Positions 20,486-30,838 of a stretch of 64,000 nucleotides of DNA are shown here, in pieces. The DNA comes from Epithemia pelagica. Its lineage: Eukaryota; Bacillariophyta; Bacillariophyceae; Surirellales; Surirellaceae. The position numbers and the translations under genes are program-made. Every line of letters begins with the position of its first letter. Position 1 is the stretch's first letter. The notes beneath the pieces were generated by a model, which worked only from the letters and a program-made list of their open reading frames with translations, was not told the DNA's origin and did not search any database. Where the stretch lies: assembly GCA_946965045.2 (NCBI GenBank), contig OX337236.1, positions 310,001 to 374,000 on the forward strand, written 5' to 3'.

Positions 20486-21694
20486 TTACTCAAATTGATT
20501 GGGATTCGGGAGTCCCCATCCCCCATTTTCGGGATCGTTGAGCGCATCCAAGGCGTGGACTTCGTCAGCCGTCAATTCAAAATCCCAGAGTTGCGTATTG
20601 GAGGTGAGCCGTGCGGCCGAATTGGTCAAATACACGACTGTGTAGCCATGTTGATACAAGTATCGAAAGCCCAATTGACCCACATCCTTGTGGTACTTGG
20701 CTTGCAAGTCTTGCAAAATGCGAGGCATGCTAGCATTGGCCCGATGGACTGTTCCTCGAAGGGTGGAATAGGCTTGTAGGACAATGCCGTGTTGCAAACA
20801 ATAGTCGCGAATGGGAACCGATTGAACCTCCACGCTGGCTTCAATTTGATTGATCATGGGCAGTATCTTGGCCCCATCCTCTTGCAATTGCTGCAAATGC
20901 CGGACATCGAAATTGGATACCCCAATGGCGCGACACCAGCCCATTTCGTACATGTGCTCCAAGACACGCCACGCCGCCAAGCGCTTTTGACGCGCCATCG
21001 TACTAGACGTGGCGTTGGCACGGTTCGAGGAGTCGTCCTCCTTGTTTGTCGTGGTCGTATTGGGCCACATGCCAGGCCAATGCAAGAGCATGAGATCCAT
21101 GTATCCGACATTTAATTCGTCCAAGGCCCGTTCAAAATCGCGTCGGGTCCGGTCCGAAATTTGTTCCACGGTCAAGTCGGCAAAATCCGACATGTGTGAA
21201 ATGCCAAAACAATCGGGCGAGGGCGGATGAAAGATTTTGGACGTGATCCACACTTCTGAGCGCGACGCCAACTGTCCGGTGCGAAACCATTCGCCCAGGA
21301 CCTGGGACAAGGGTGTGTGCGATCGATAAATGAGTGCCGTATCAAAGGCTCGCATGCCGGCCTGAAGGGCCAATTCGATTTGTCGATATCCTCGTTCCGG
21401 TTGCATTCCCACAAAGTTGGGCGGTGCGTCTAAATCGGGTGCCAAGCGGGTAATCAATTGGGCCGTGCCCAATTGCAAGACGGGCATGGCCACTCCATTG
21501 GGCAAGAGAACCGTGGGATTCTCCAACAACGACGACGACGACGACGACGATGACGATGAGTCGGTCGTATCAGGAATGACACCACATGACGATTCTTGCG
21601 TCTGAGATGCGGATACGCCTACCGTAGGGTAGAAATGGACAGCGAGGGATGTCCAAAGCAATACATACAACCACGGTGTCCAGGAGTACGTCAT
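20486..21694 (-). CDS. Aldo/keto reductase with signal peptide
   Basis: 402 aa. An N-terminal signal peptide (about residues 1-30, W-L-Y-V-L-L-W-T-S-L-A-V) and a poly-Ser stretch precede the barrel. The catalytic tetrad is visible: F-D-T-A-L-I-Y (Asp, Tyr), W-I-T-S-K-I (Lys) and L-L-H-W (His). V-L-P-N-G-V-x-M-P-V-L-Q-L-G-T and A-I-G-V-S-N-F complete the AKR signature. It should reduce an aldehyde or ketone with NADPH; the secretory leader places it in the ER, plastid or outside. It starts 204 bp from eIF2-beta on the opposite strand, so the two probably share a promoter. Substrate unknown. Confidence 0.88.
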   Translation of the reverse strand: MTYSWTPWLYVLLWTSLAVHFYPTVGVSASQTQESSCGVIPDTTDSSSSSSSSSSLLENPTVLLPNGVAMPVLQLGTAQLITRLAPDLDAPPNFVGMQPERGYRQIELALQAGMRAFDTALIYRSHTPLSQVLGEWFRTGQLASRSEVWITSKIFHPPSPDCFGISHMSDFADLTVEQISDRTRRDFERALDELNVGYMDLMLLHWPGMWPNTTTTNKEDDSSNRANATSSTMARQKRLAAWRVLEHMYEMGWCRAIGVSNFDVRHLQQLQEDGAKILPMINQIEASVEVQSVPIRDYCLQHGIVLQAYSTLRGTVHRANASMPRILQDLQAKYHKDVGQLGFRYLYQHGYTVVYLTNSAARLTSNTQLWDFELTADEVHALDALNDPENGGWGLPNPNQFE

Positions 21695-21898
21695 GATGGC
21701 GATTCGAAAAAATGAGAGACATGGTGTGGAGAAAGAAAATGCATCCGACGACGTCCGTACGTCGGCCGCTCCAATCGTACGCCGACCTCACGCCGCATTA
21801 TGCAACACACAGCAAAACATCGTCTTGAACCCAAGGCACACAACCAAAGAAGCAGACAGCGAGGGTCTATTCCAACACAGCAACGCAGTATCATCATC

Positions 21899-22648
21899 AT
21901 GTCGGAAGAACCGGACAAGGTCCCGGACGAGGAGGCGGATGTGGCCGCCATGTTGGATTTGTCCAAAAAGAAGAAGAAGAAAAAGAAGAAAACCAAAAAA
22001 GACGAGGGCGGCGGCGATGCTGCCGAGGGCGAGGACGAAGGCGGGTCGGGCGGAGCCGGTAGTGGCGCCGTGAGTACGTCGGATCAAGAACGTTTGTTGA
22101 AAGAATTGGACCAAGCCCAGGAATTGGATGGCGAGCAAGGGGAACTGGATCGTCGAGCGGATTATACCTACGAAGAACTCCTCGATCGTGTGATTGATTT
22201 GTTACAAGCCAACAACCCCGATCTCATTGAAAAGAAACGTACCAAAATCAAACCACCGCAATTGCAACTTCTCAGTAGCAAAAAGACGCTGTGGGTCAAT
22301 TTTCAAGAGATTTGCAGCATGATGCAGCGCGAACCCCAACATGTGTATCAATTTTTCATGGCCGAATTGGGAACCGAAGGTTCCATTGATGGCAATCAAC
22401 GATTGATTATTCGGGGCCGGTATTTGGCCAAATACATTGAATCGCTCTTGCGTAAATATGTGGTGGAATATGTCACGTGCGAAATGTGTCGATCGCCTTC
22501 GACCGATTTGATTCGAGATCAACGCAGTCGTTTGTACATTTGCAAATGCCGCGAATGCGGCTCCCAACGCAGTGTCGCACCCATTCGGGCTGGATACCAT
22601 GCCACCTCTCGAGCCGACCGAAAAGCGCAACGAAATGCCAAGAATTAA
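21899..22648 (+). CDS. EIF2S2-like: Translation initiation factor eIF2 subunit beta
   Basis: 249 aa from M-S-E-E-P-D-K; earlier in-frame ATGs lie in the 5' UTR. One polylysine block (about residues 22-35) precedes a Glu/Gly-rich linker and the eIF2B/eIF5 domain from Y-T-Y-E-E-L-L-D-R to the C-terminal zinc ribbon (C-E-M-C ... C-K-C-R-E-C). The beta subunit is part of the ternary complex that brings Met-tRNA to the 40S ribosome; lysine blocks bind eIF5 and eIF2B. Animal homologues have three K-blocks and are longer, so this is a short form. Cytosolic. Confidence 0.95.
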   Translation: MSEEPDKVPDEEADVAAMLDLSKKKKKKKKKTKKDEGGGDAAEGEDEGGSGGAGSGAVSTSDQERLLKELDQAQELDGEQGELDRRADYTYEELLDRVIDLLQANNPDLIEKKRTKIKPPQLQLLSSKKTLWVNFQEICSMMQREPQHVYQFFMAELGTEGSIDGNQRLIIRGRYLAKYIESLLRKYVVEYVTCEMCRSPSTDLIRDQRSRLYICKCRECGSQRSVAPIRAGYHATSRADRKAQRNAKN

Positions 22649-23242
22649 GCAAGGTTCCAGGGACTGCCGTTTCGATAGCATTCTCACAAACGGTGGCCAT
22701 CGTCGCGTGCCGTGGCATGATAATTCTAAACTACCTAGTCCTCATTTGATTCCAATCCATCAATGTATGTTTCCACTGTATCCATAGTCTTGTCTGTTTT
22801 GTCAGGGTAGGCCGCAATTTAGCTCTGTGTGCATGCCATGTGATGCGGACAGCATACCTACAACAAAAGTTGTTGGAAGTCGACAATCTGTCCTACTCAT
22901 GTGGAGAAGAGAGGTCGTTTCGTCGATCCTGGCCACCTACAATGCTGGTGTGAAACAAGATGGGGGCGCTCATTCTCGTCGACGAGATTCCTAGAATATT
23001 ATTATTATTATTGCCAACCCCCGTACAGTTGGGACAATCATGAACTGTTATGAACAAGAGAATGTACAAACTCAAATCCAGCGAGTTTCATTCTCCATTG
23101 ACAAGAGCGCGCGCGTCGTATGAAAAAGCTTCGAAATGTGTATCATAGTATTTTGAAATGGAAGGCAATAACACAAACTGAACCAATGGAACCATACATG
23201 GCTCAGGTGCCTGCATCATTTCTGTCTGGAACATTGTCCCAC
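22649..23242. other. Convergent intergenic region
   Basis: No gene recognised; a short att microsatellite at about 22998-23010. Confidence 0.5.
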
Positions 23243-25049
23243 TTAGGAGGAAATAGTGATGGTACGGACATAGTATCCCTCGGAGTCGTATTCTTCGTAA
23301 ATGTGACCCTTGGCACCCAAGAATGCACCTGTTCCACCCGTGATCACATAATGGCCCGTCGCCTCAGAGTCTTCGTGGAACCCCGAAAAGGACAACTTAC
23401 CGTGACAGCCAAACAAGTTAATGTACGTTCCTGCGCAATGCCAATATCCGCCATCGTTCAAACGTTCACAAAGCTGCACATCAAAGGCAACTTCCTGGTC
23501 ACGGTCGGCTTCCATGTACACTTCCTGTGCGTAGGGCAGACGCACTCCCTGACGATTGGACAAGTCGACGACGTTGTCCACCTTGGTGCCGTCGGGTTCC
23601 AGGCCAGGTCCTTGCCAGCGCTGCGCAATCTTGTAGATGCCGCTGCATTGCGACGGAGATTCCGGGGCAACTGGCTTTTCGGTAGGCTTGGAAGTAGGTT
23701 TGGCCACTGGCTTTTCTGTGGGTTTGTCGGTAGGCTTGAGAGTTGGTTTCGCCACTGGTTTCTCGGTGGGTTTTTCAGTAGGCTTGGGGGTTGGTTTCGC
23801 CACTGGTTTCTCGGTGGGTGTGTCGGTAGGCTTGGGAGTTGGTTTGGCCACTGGCTTTTCGGTGGGTTTGTCAGTAGGCTTGGAAGTAGGTTTGGCCACT
23901 GGCTTCTCGGTCGGTTTGTCGGTCGGTTTGGGTGTGGGCTTGGATGTCGGCTTCTCCGTAGGTTTCTCGGTGGGCTTGGATGTCGGTTGCTCGGTAGGCT
24001 TATCCGTGGGTTTGGACGTTGGTTTGGAAGTAGGTTTCTCTGTGGGTTTGGATGTAGGCTTCTCAGTTGGCTTATCCGTTGGTTTGTCGGTGGGCTTGGA
24101 CGTAGGTTTGTCGGTGGGCTTGGACGTAGGTTTCTCTGTGGGCTTGGACGTAGGTTTGTCGGTGGGCTTGGACGTGGGTTTTTGCGTCGGCTTTAGAGTC
24201 GGTTTGTACGTCGGTTTGCTCGTAGGTTTGGGTGACGGCTTTTCGGTGGGTTTCTCGGTAGGCTTCGAGGTTGGCTTTTCCGTGGGTTTTGCCGTTGGAT
24301 GGGGTGTCGGCTTTGCAACAGGTTTATCGGTAGGTTTGGGTGTTGGTTTCAGCGTCGGCTTTGCCGTTGGATGGAGTGTCGGCTTTGCAACAGGTTTGTC
24401 GGTAGGTTTGTAAGTGGGTTTATGGGTCGGATCGTAGCCCTGTACATGCGCGAAATAGAATTAGTTCTGGTGAGTCATGATGGTTATACAATGAAGATGA
24501 AGAATATGAAGAAATGCTCGTACCTTTCCTTTGCCATTGCCACCGTCATATTCGTAACCATCATAGCCCTTGCCTTTGCCATTGCCACCGTCATATTCAT
24601 AACCATCGTATCCCTTGCCTTTGCCCTTACCACCATCATATTCGTAACCGTCATAGCCCTTGCCTTTGCTCTGCTTTGAAGTGAAATTGAGTTAGAGATG
24701 TATTCGTCTCACCGCTTTGATGCTAGGAAGTTATGATTTACCTTCTCTTTCTTCCCTCCATAGTAGTATCCTTTTCCTTTACCCTTGCCTTTGCCCTTTC
24801 CTTTACTCTGATTACATGAAAAGCATAGAATGAGAAAACATGGGACATCTGTCGAATGGATGACTCTTGCAACTTGTGCCTTACCTGCAAGGTACGGTCA
24901 AACTCGGAATCTTCCTTAGTAACAACAGCGTCTAGGTTGAGCTCTCGGTTCTCGTTAGAGGGCACAAAATCCGTTGATGTCTTATCGACAGCAAGCTCGG
25001 CCATGGCCGCAGTTTGGAGGAACAGAGTGCAAACAGTGGAGAGCTTCAT
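23243..25049 (-). CDS. Secreted Lys/Tyr/Gly-rich and KPT-repeat protein with AOC/dirigent-like barrel; biosilica or cell-wall candidate
   Basis: Four exons joined by phase-0 GT-AG introns: 25049-24885, 24807-24742, 24670-24524, 24439-23243 (introns 77, 71 and 84 nt), giving 524 aa. Exon 1: signal peptide (M-K-L-S-T-V-C-T-L-F-L-Q) and acidic propeptide-like stretch. Exon 2: S-K-G-K-G-K... then Y-Y-Y-G-G-K-K. Exon 3: three copies of K-G-K-G-Y-D-G-Y-E-Y-D-G-G. Exon 4: about 265 residues of K-P-T-x tetrapeptides with a 16-residue higher-order unit, then a ~133-residue domain with Y-V-I-T-G-G-T-G-A-F-L-G-A-K-G, typical of allene-oxide-cyclase/dirigent barrels. Lys/Tyr/Gly-rich secreted proteins of diatoms include silaffins and cingulins (family knowledge). 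Incorporation into frustule or wall is inference. Confidence 0.75.
23520..24415 (-). repeat. 12/48-bp coding tandem repeat (KPT array)
   Basis: Array of roughly 66 tetrapeptide codon sets (Lys-Pro-Thr/Val-x) inside the last exon of the 23243-25049 gene, with a 48-bp higher-order period in its 3' half. Spans about 23640-24415; coordinates approximate. Confidence 0.8.
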
Positions 25050-25857
25050 GATTCTCGTCGTGATGTAGCTGAGTTCAAATTATAGAAGCTCTGGAATTGT
25101 GAGCCATTCCAGAGAATTTTGGTGACCGTCTAAGATACAAGAAAGATTTGGAGATCACCATCAGTTGAATCGTTTGAAGAGCAGGGCAACATAGAGTCCA
25201 GGATGGCTGGCAGCATGTCTGCTCCGGAAAACTCTGTCGTGTCTTGCAGGAGATCGTTCATAATCAGATATGTTAAGTCGTCACACAACTTAAAACGGAT
25301 ATGTATCCTCCCTCTATTTGAATATTCGACATCGTGCCGATGTTCATTCTTGCTTCGGAATGGTCCCGTGGTGGACGATAGAAGAAGATACAAATTTTTA
25401 CGAGAACCAAGAACCGTTCGTATCGGCATGTGCTCCCGACACGTGGGATCATCTGGCGGGACGATAAATTTTGTTGCCGAGCCTGCGTACATGGATTTAG
25501 AACCTGTGTGACCATACGGTGGCATGCGCGGAAGCGCCGATTTTTTTCAAGTGGAAGGCTTGCGCGGAGGTGCGGCCAAACCAAATATTATTAATCGCGT
25601 TTGTATCGCGTCGAAACCTGTTCGGCCGGCTGGTTTGCACGCCAGCCGACGTGTACATCGCCACTTTTCGACCCTCTCTAAAGGCAGAAAGGCCGCTAAG
25701 AGAGCAAAATCATCACTCCTGGCTTTGGACGGGTGCGAATTGACATCGTATTATCTTCCCCTTGAAGCAAGGTCGTTCCAACCAAACCCACAAGCTCAAC
25801 CATCTCCTACAAACAGAACTGACAAAGTGAATAGGAATTGCCTACTTGCATTGAAGA
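25050..25857. other. Divergent intergenic region
   Basis: Between the biosilica candidate and the coiled-coil gene. ORFs at 25130-25525 (-) and 25524-25892 (+) show no family resemblance and are not called. Confidence 0.45.
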
Positions 25858-28158
25858 ATGTCGACGTTGAATGGAAGCACCGTCTCAGCTGAGCCGGAGA
25901 AAGAGAAATCTTCCCTCAACAAGGACAAAATGGATCGAGTCCGTCGCGTCTTTGGAGATAGCGTCATGGACGATGATGATAGTTTCTTTATGTACACACC
26001 GTCACCCGCGAAACAGGAAGATAGCCAGCCTGGTGACATTTTTGGGAAAACCGACATTACTCCGATCAACCGTGCTTCAGTGGATAGCACAAAGCCATTG
26101 CTAACAAAGTCCGTCCTTAACTTTGACAGTGACAAGGAAAACGAAAGGGATGTTAATGCTGTGCAAGCATCTGGAACGCCCAAGATCCATACACCAGTCT
26201 TGGGATATAGCCAACGCGCAGGCTTGAATCGACAGTCACGAGCATCTGTTTCATCACAAATGATGAAGAAAACCCAAGAGGCTGTTGACAAGGCAGCGTT
26301 AAGTGTTCAGCGATCAGCCGGGGCCGCAGAGACTGGAAAGGACTCCACATCAGCCGTGGAGAAAACCGCAACGAAACAACGGATCGAATGGCAGAAAGAC
26401 TTGACAGAAGCAAAAGACTTTCAGGAAGAGATGAAAAGAACACGATTCGAGGGATTACGTCTACAGAGGCAGCTTGCATCTGAGGCAAGCAAAGCAAAAG
26501 CAGGTTTTCATCAAGTTCTTAGGGACTGCAAACTGCAGTGTATTGAAGAAGAGTCACAGTTCAAGTCATCTGTTCATCGTGACCATACGGAAGCTCTGCG
26601 ACAAGAACGAGAGCGTCGACGACGAGAGTCTGAAGCCACAAGAGCGCAAGTACGAGCCAATGCTCGCATCGGTGTCGAACGGCTTCAAAAGGAACAACAG
26701 CTGATGGATGAAAGGATTTCGGCCGAACGCAAGGCAGCGAGCGACGCAACACGTAAGACAAGACGCGAAGAAGCCGAGCAACGTCGAAAGAGTTTTCAAT
26801 TCCGGTCGGGAGACGCACAGCGTATTCGAGATATCTGTGCCAAAATGCGGGCTGAAAAACTAGACGAGCAACATAAGAGCTACGACCTGGAGAGAAAGGC
26901 GGCGAAAGATGTCGACGAATACCGCAAGCAGGTAGGAAAGGAGCGACGTGAGTGTATGATACAAAGAGGAGTGGACTCGCGCAAAGCGAAAGAAGTCGAG
27001 AAGCAACGGGTCATGGAATCACAAGACCAGGACACTAAGCTCTGGGAACTTGAACGAGCTGCTGCACGAGACGTCGCTAACGCGAAGGTAGAAGCAGCCA
27101 GAAAACAGCAGAAGGAACTCGCTGAAATGAGAGCCGTAGCCATGGCAAACCGCAAGCAACTCGAAAAGAAGCACACCCAAGAAAGGGAACAGATTCACCA
27201 GAGCTACGAAATGGAACGAGCAGGTACAAAGGACGTTGATGACTACCGAAAGAAGCTGGCGCAACAAAAGCGTGAGAGTATGGTGTTTCGTGGCCAAGAA
27301 TTTGTTCGTCAACGCGAGATCACTTCTAAATCTCAAGCTCATGACAAGGAGCAAGAGCATGAGTATTTCGAGATGAAGAGGGACGCAGAGAAAGACGTAC
27401 AAAAGTACTTAGCCGATGAGCGAGAGGAACGAAGAAAGAGTATGGCTGGTAGAAATGAGGAGCGTTCCCACCATGCAAAAGTAATGAAAGAGCTTGAACA
27501 AGTTGCTCGTGAAAAGGAAGCGGAAAGTTATGTTCTGAAATGGGCAGGAGAAAAAGATGTTCAAGAGTATGAACGAAAAATAAAACAAGAGCGTAAAGAA
27601 TCACTTGAACAACGAGGGAAGGAAAGCGTCCGGATACGAAAGCAAGAAGTTGAGGAGAGACAACAAGAACTCCAATCCGCCCATGAAGACGAAGTTTTAA
27701 GATCAAATGACGCGAAAGACGTTGAGGAGTATCGACGGAAATGTGTTCAACGAGATAGAGCCTCGTTGCAATACAGAGGGAAAGAAGCGACAAAACAAAG
27801 ACTGCAGAAACGTGAAGGACAAATGGCGGAAAGAAAGATTGAAGAATCAAACTGTGAACTAGAAACCATGGCTCGAAAAGACGTTGAAGATTACGTTGCA
27901 GTATGTAAGCAACGACGACGATACTCTCTGGCATTTCGAGCCAAAGAGAAACGTCGGCACATCCAATGGAAGAAAGATCAAGAAAAACAGCAACGTCTGA
28001 ACCAGACCGCAGAAATTCGCGCCCGGTTGATGGATCAACAGTACTTGGAACTTTCTCGACAGCAAGAGCAAGCTGCAAGGACGCTGGAGGCAATTCAACA
28101 CCAACAGCGCCTTTTCGAGAAGAAGGCACGGAATCCTTTTCAGGATTTGTTCAAATAA
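25858..28158 (+). CDS. Large coiled-coil protein with ~54-residue repeats
   Basis: 766 aa, intronless. The N-terminal ~170 residues are polar with Ser-Pro sites (T-P-S-P-A-K). From about residue 340 to 740 the protein is almost all Arg/Lys/Glu/Gln helix, in about seven repeats of roughly 54 residues, each with an aromatic-x-x-E/K-x-x-A-x-K-D-V-x-x-Y core and then R-R-x-S-M/L-x-x-R-G/N. The regular D-V-x-x-Y and R-E/K-S motifs argue for selected structure rather than drift. I do not recognise the family. A cytoskeletal, centrosomal or scaffold role would fit the architecture; this is inference only. It converges on the DUF1415 gene 180 bp away. Confidence 0.8.
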   Translation: MSTLNGSTVSAEPEKEKSSLNKDKMDRVRRVFGDSVMDDDDSFFMYTPSPAKQEDSQPGDIFGKTDITPINRASVDSTKPLLTKSVLNFDSDKENERDVNAVQASGTPKIHTPVLGYSQRAGLNRQSRASVSSQMMKKTQEAVDKAALSVQRSAGAAETGKDSTSAVEKTATKQRIEWQKDLTEAKDFQEEMKRTRFEGLRLQRQLASEASKAKAGFHQVLRDCKLQCIEEESQFKSSVHRDHTEALRQERERRRRESEATRAQVRANARIGVERLQKEQQLMDERISAERKAASDATRKTRREEAEQRRKSFQFRSGDAQRIRDICAKMRAEKLDEQHKSYDLERKAAKDVDEYRKQVGKERRECMIQRGVDSRKAKEVEKQRVMESQDQDTKLWELERAAARDVANAKVEAARKQQKELAEMRAVAMANRKQLEKKHTQEREQIHQSYEMERAGTKDVDDYRKKLAQQKRESMVFRGQEFVRQREITSKSQAHDKEQEHEYFEMKRDAEKDVQKYLADEREERRKSMAGRNEERSHHAKVMKELEQVAREKEAESYVLKWAGEKDVQEYERKIKQERKESLEQRGKESVRIRKQEVEERQQELQSAHEDEVLRSNDAKDVEEYRRKCVQRDRASLQYRGKEATKQRLQKREGQMAERKIEESNCELETMARKDVEDYVAVCKQRRRYSLAFRAKEKRRHIQWKKDQEKQQRLNQTAEIRARLMDQQYLELSRQQEQAARTLEAIQHQQRLFEKKARNPFQDLFK

Positions 28159-28338
28159 GAGTGTATATTCGTGACAAATAAGAGTGAAATGAGTGAACTA
28201 CTCCAAAGCTTTATTCATGCGGAAGTTTCTTGTATACTAGTGGATGTTTGGCTCAAGTCAACAAGTTATTTTACAACGCCAAACAACAGCAACTTATTTC
28301 TTTCTCTTACTTAGATTAGCACTTTACGTACAAGGGGA

Positions 28339-30356
28339 TCACTGTCCTTGAAATGAGCGGAACGCGTCCCTATCGTCGTCATCATCCGATCGAGCTTTAA
28401 CTCCACTTCTTCCAAATAGCACATCTGTCATTTCACTACCTCTATCATTCATCTCTGATGATTGCTCCTCTCCGACCAAATCATCCATGAGCATTTGTCT
28501 TGCTTTCTGTAAATGGGCTTTCCGAGCAGCATCCAATTCAGGTGGAGTTGACTGTGCAGCAAAGAACGGCTTTTCCTCTGCCTTGTCAGAAGCAACTGCT
28601 TCCACCGTGGCCACACTAGCGCTTGTTTCAATCGACGAGGCAATTTGATCGAGTTCCTGAAGGAGATATTCCGTCGCCATGGACGCCACACTTGTTTCCG
28701 GTCCAGTCAGTCGAGGTGGTCCACGGCTTGCTTCACTTCCAGTCAGTCTCTTTTCCAAGGCCTGCTTGAGAACCTTGATGAGATCACCCTTTTCGACTTG
28801 TTTGCGGTCAACGACCCGATTCGCAACGGGGATGGCATCATTGGCCAAGTTCATATCCTTTTCCGGTACAGCCCCTGTTTCTTGAAAGTCTTGAGCAATC
28901 TTCAAGGCATCCATTTCCTTGCGATTGACCTTTTGATCCTCCAAGGCATCCCAGTCACGAAGCCGGAGCATGGTTTCCAACTGGTCGACGGATATTTGAT
29001 TCAATGTCTTCTCGTTTTGTTTGTACACAAGTCCAGTGGGTATGCCCCTCTGTGCCGTTCGCACTTGTTTGGTTCGAAGAATATTGATCATGGGCCAAGG
29101 AGAACGTCGAGCATAGTTGGCAGCTTGACCTTGCGTCGCACGGTCACCGCCATCTCGGAAGGACCAGTGTGGATGGAAAAACACCAATTGGAGCAGCTCT
29201 TCCACTTTGAGGGCGGTCAAGGGTTGTGTGAGTGAATTGCAAAAGGTTTCAAACAACTCGACATTGTCCATAAAAAACTCTGGAGCAATCAGTAAGGTCG
29301 TGCTCAGGTCCTTTTCGGGTTGTTGTTCCACGCGGACGACTTCTTCCCAATACTTGACATACATATCTTCTACCGTACTCGCCCGAGTCACTTCGTAATG
29401 CACGGGTCCCAAGGGCAATCCAGCCGTCTCGGCACTGGTGGTAAAGGGACACACACCCATGTCCGACATGAACCGTTGGACCCACCGTTTGGACACCTCA
29501 ATAATCTCTTCGTCGTCGTTGGGGACTTTGTTGACAATTTCGGGGTAGGGATCTTTGGGCAAATCGCAGTCGTCAATCCCCGAGTAGAGCGCTTCAAAGT
29601 CGGTTCCATCGTCCCAATAGGGATCGTACCCAAAGTTAAACTCGTCGTCCTCATTGGCGTCTTCGCCACTTCCATCCAGGTTGACCGTCTTTGGATCCTT
29701 GAAGGACTTGGCGGTAAACCCCACCACGCGGTTGGTCGCCTTGTCCACGTAGGGCGTGAGCGCCGTTGTCATACCAAAGTGATCACACACATCTTTGCAG
29801 TAGTCGAGATGGGCAATGACATTGTTCAAATAACGAGGTGGTTGTTGATTGAGTTGTTCTTCCATTTCGGGATAAATGACAGTATATGTTTCCTACGAAA
29901 GAAGGAAACCAAAAGCAGAAGCAGAAACAAGCAGAAGCAGAAACAATAGGGTAAGAAAGTCAAGGGTCTCCTTGGTTGACCTCCATGGACAACAGAGTGT
30001 CCATTTCTCGACACACAACGTAACAAACAAAGGTCACCCACCCCTCTTGTCATTGTACCCGATTGAGCAATTTGGTGCCAAAGACCAGCCAACAGTTGAG
30101 GTGTGGTGCTCGCTGGATCTCGTGGATGCCACTCATCGTCCTCACTTTCCACTTCATCCTTTTTGGCGGACGACAATGCAAGGCCAACCGGTGCAAGCAA
30201 GTGTTTTTGTTGGTTCGTAGAAGTAGCGGATGGAAGGATACCGGCAGGGGACCTTTGTCCATTCGGTTTGTGAATCGTAAAAGACGTGGTGTAGCATGGT
30301 GATACGACCAGCCAAACGACGACCATCAAGGGTATCCGCCGAATGAAATACAACAT
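28339..30356 (-). CDS. DUF1415 family protein with signal/plastid leader, one intron
   Basis: Exons 30356-30042 and 29892-28339; intron 29893-30041 (149 nt, gtgggt...tcgtag) is phase 0 and joins M-T-R-G to E-T-Y-T-V-I-Y-P-E-M. Product 622 aa. A hydrophobic leader (I-P-L-M-V-V-V-W-L-V-V-S, then C-Y-T-T-S-F) indicates import into the ER/plastid route. The DUF1415 core follows: W-V-Q-R-F, G-V-C-P-F-T, L-L-I-A-P-E-F-F, F-F-H-P-H-W-S-F and N-Y-A-R-R-S-P-W-P-M-I-N-I-L-R. The function of the family is unknown; the conserved Cys, His and Arg suggest a small-molecule or metal site. An alternative start at 30521 exists. The C-terminal ~200 residues are acidic and Ser-rich. Confidence 0.78.
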
Positions 30357-30838
30357 TGCCAATCTTTTTTTCTGACTTCTTTCCAACTGCTTGCAGCAAA
30401 TGAGACGAGGTGCTTTTGGAAAGGACAATGGGGGGAACAGAATTGCCAATCTCCACAATCTCGGTGTAGAGCAATTTGTTCTGTTGTGTTGATGGGCAGG
30501 TGTCTGTCCGATCTGTGCCAAAAAATGAACGAGCAGATGGTGCCGTGTTCCGATTCTCTTGGCTCTCGTCGCAATGGCATTGCAGCTGGATCAAAACTGG
30601 GAATCTAACTGCCTCCATTGGTCTCTCGACTCTCGACGCCCATAGTTTGTTCCTTTCACCTTCATGACGACTTCAATATAAATGAGTTGATTCTAGATAT
30701 GGAGACCATCGTTCTAATGTGTATGGCAAATCGACACCGATCGAATCAATCAAGCATCCCAATGTGGGTCGTACTGCTAGCTAAGCCAATGGTAGGTAGT
30801 TTTTTCGATTCTCGTCGATGGGAAATGTTTTCTATTTG
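30357..30838. other. Intergenic
   Basis: Between two minus-strand genes; presumed promoter and 3' UTR. Nothing else recognised. Confidence 0.4.

Noticed and set aside
23120-24413. Plus-strand ORFs with Gly/Val/Arg repeats (about 23120-24196 and 23637-24413)
   Set aside because: They are antisense shadows of the KPT array on the minus strand; their repeats follow from its 12-bp period, and the minus strand has signal peptide, spliced exons and a domain.
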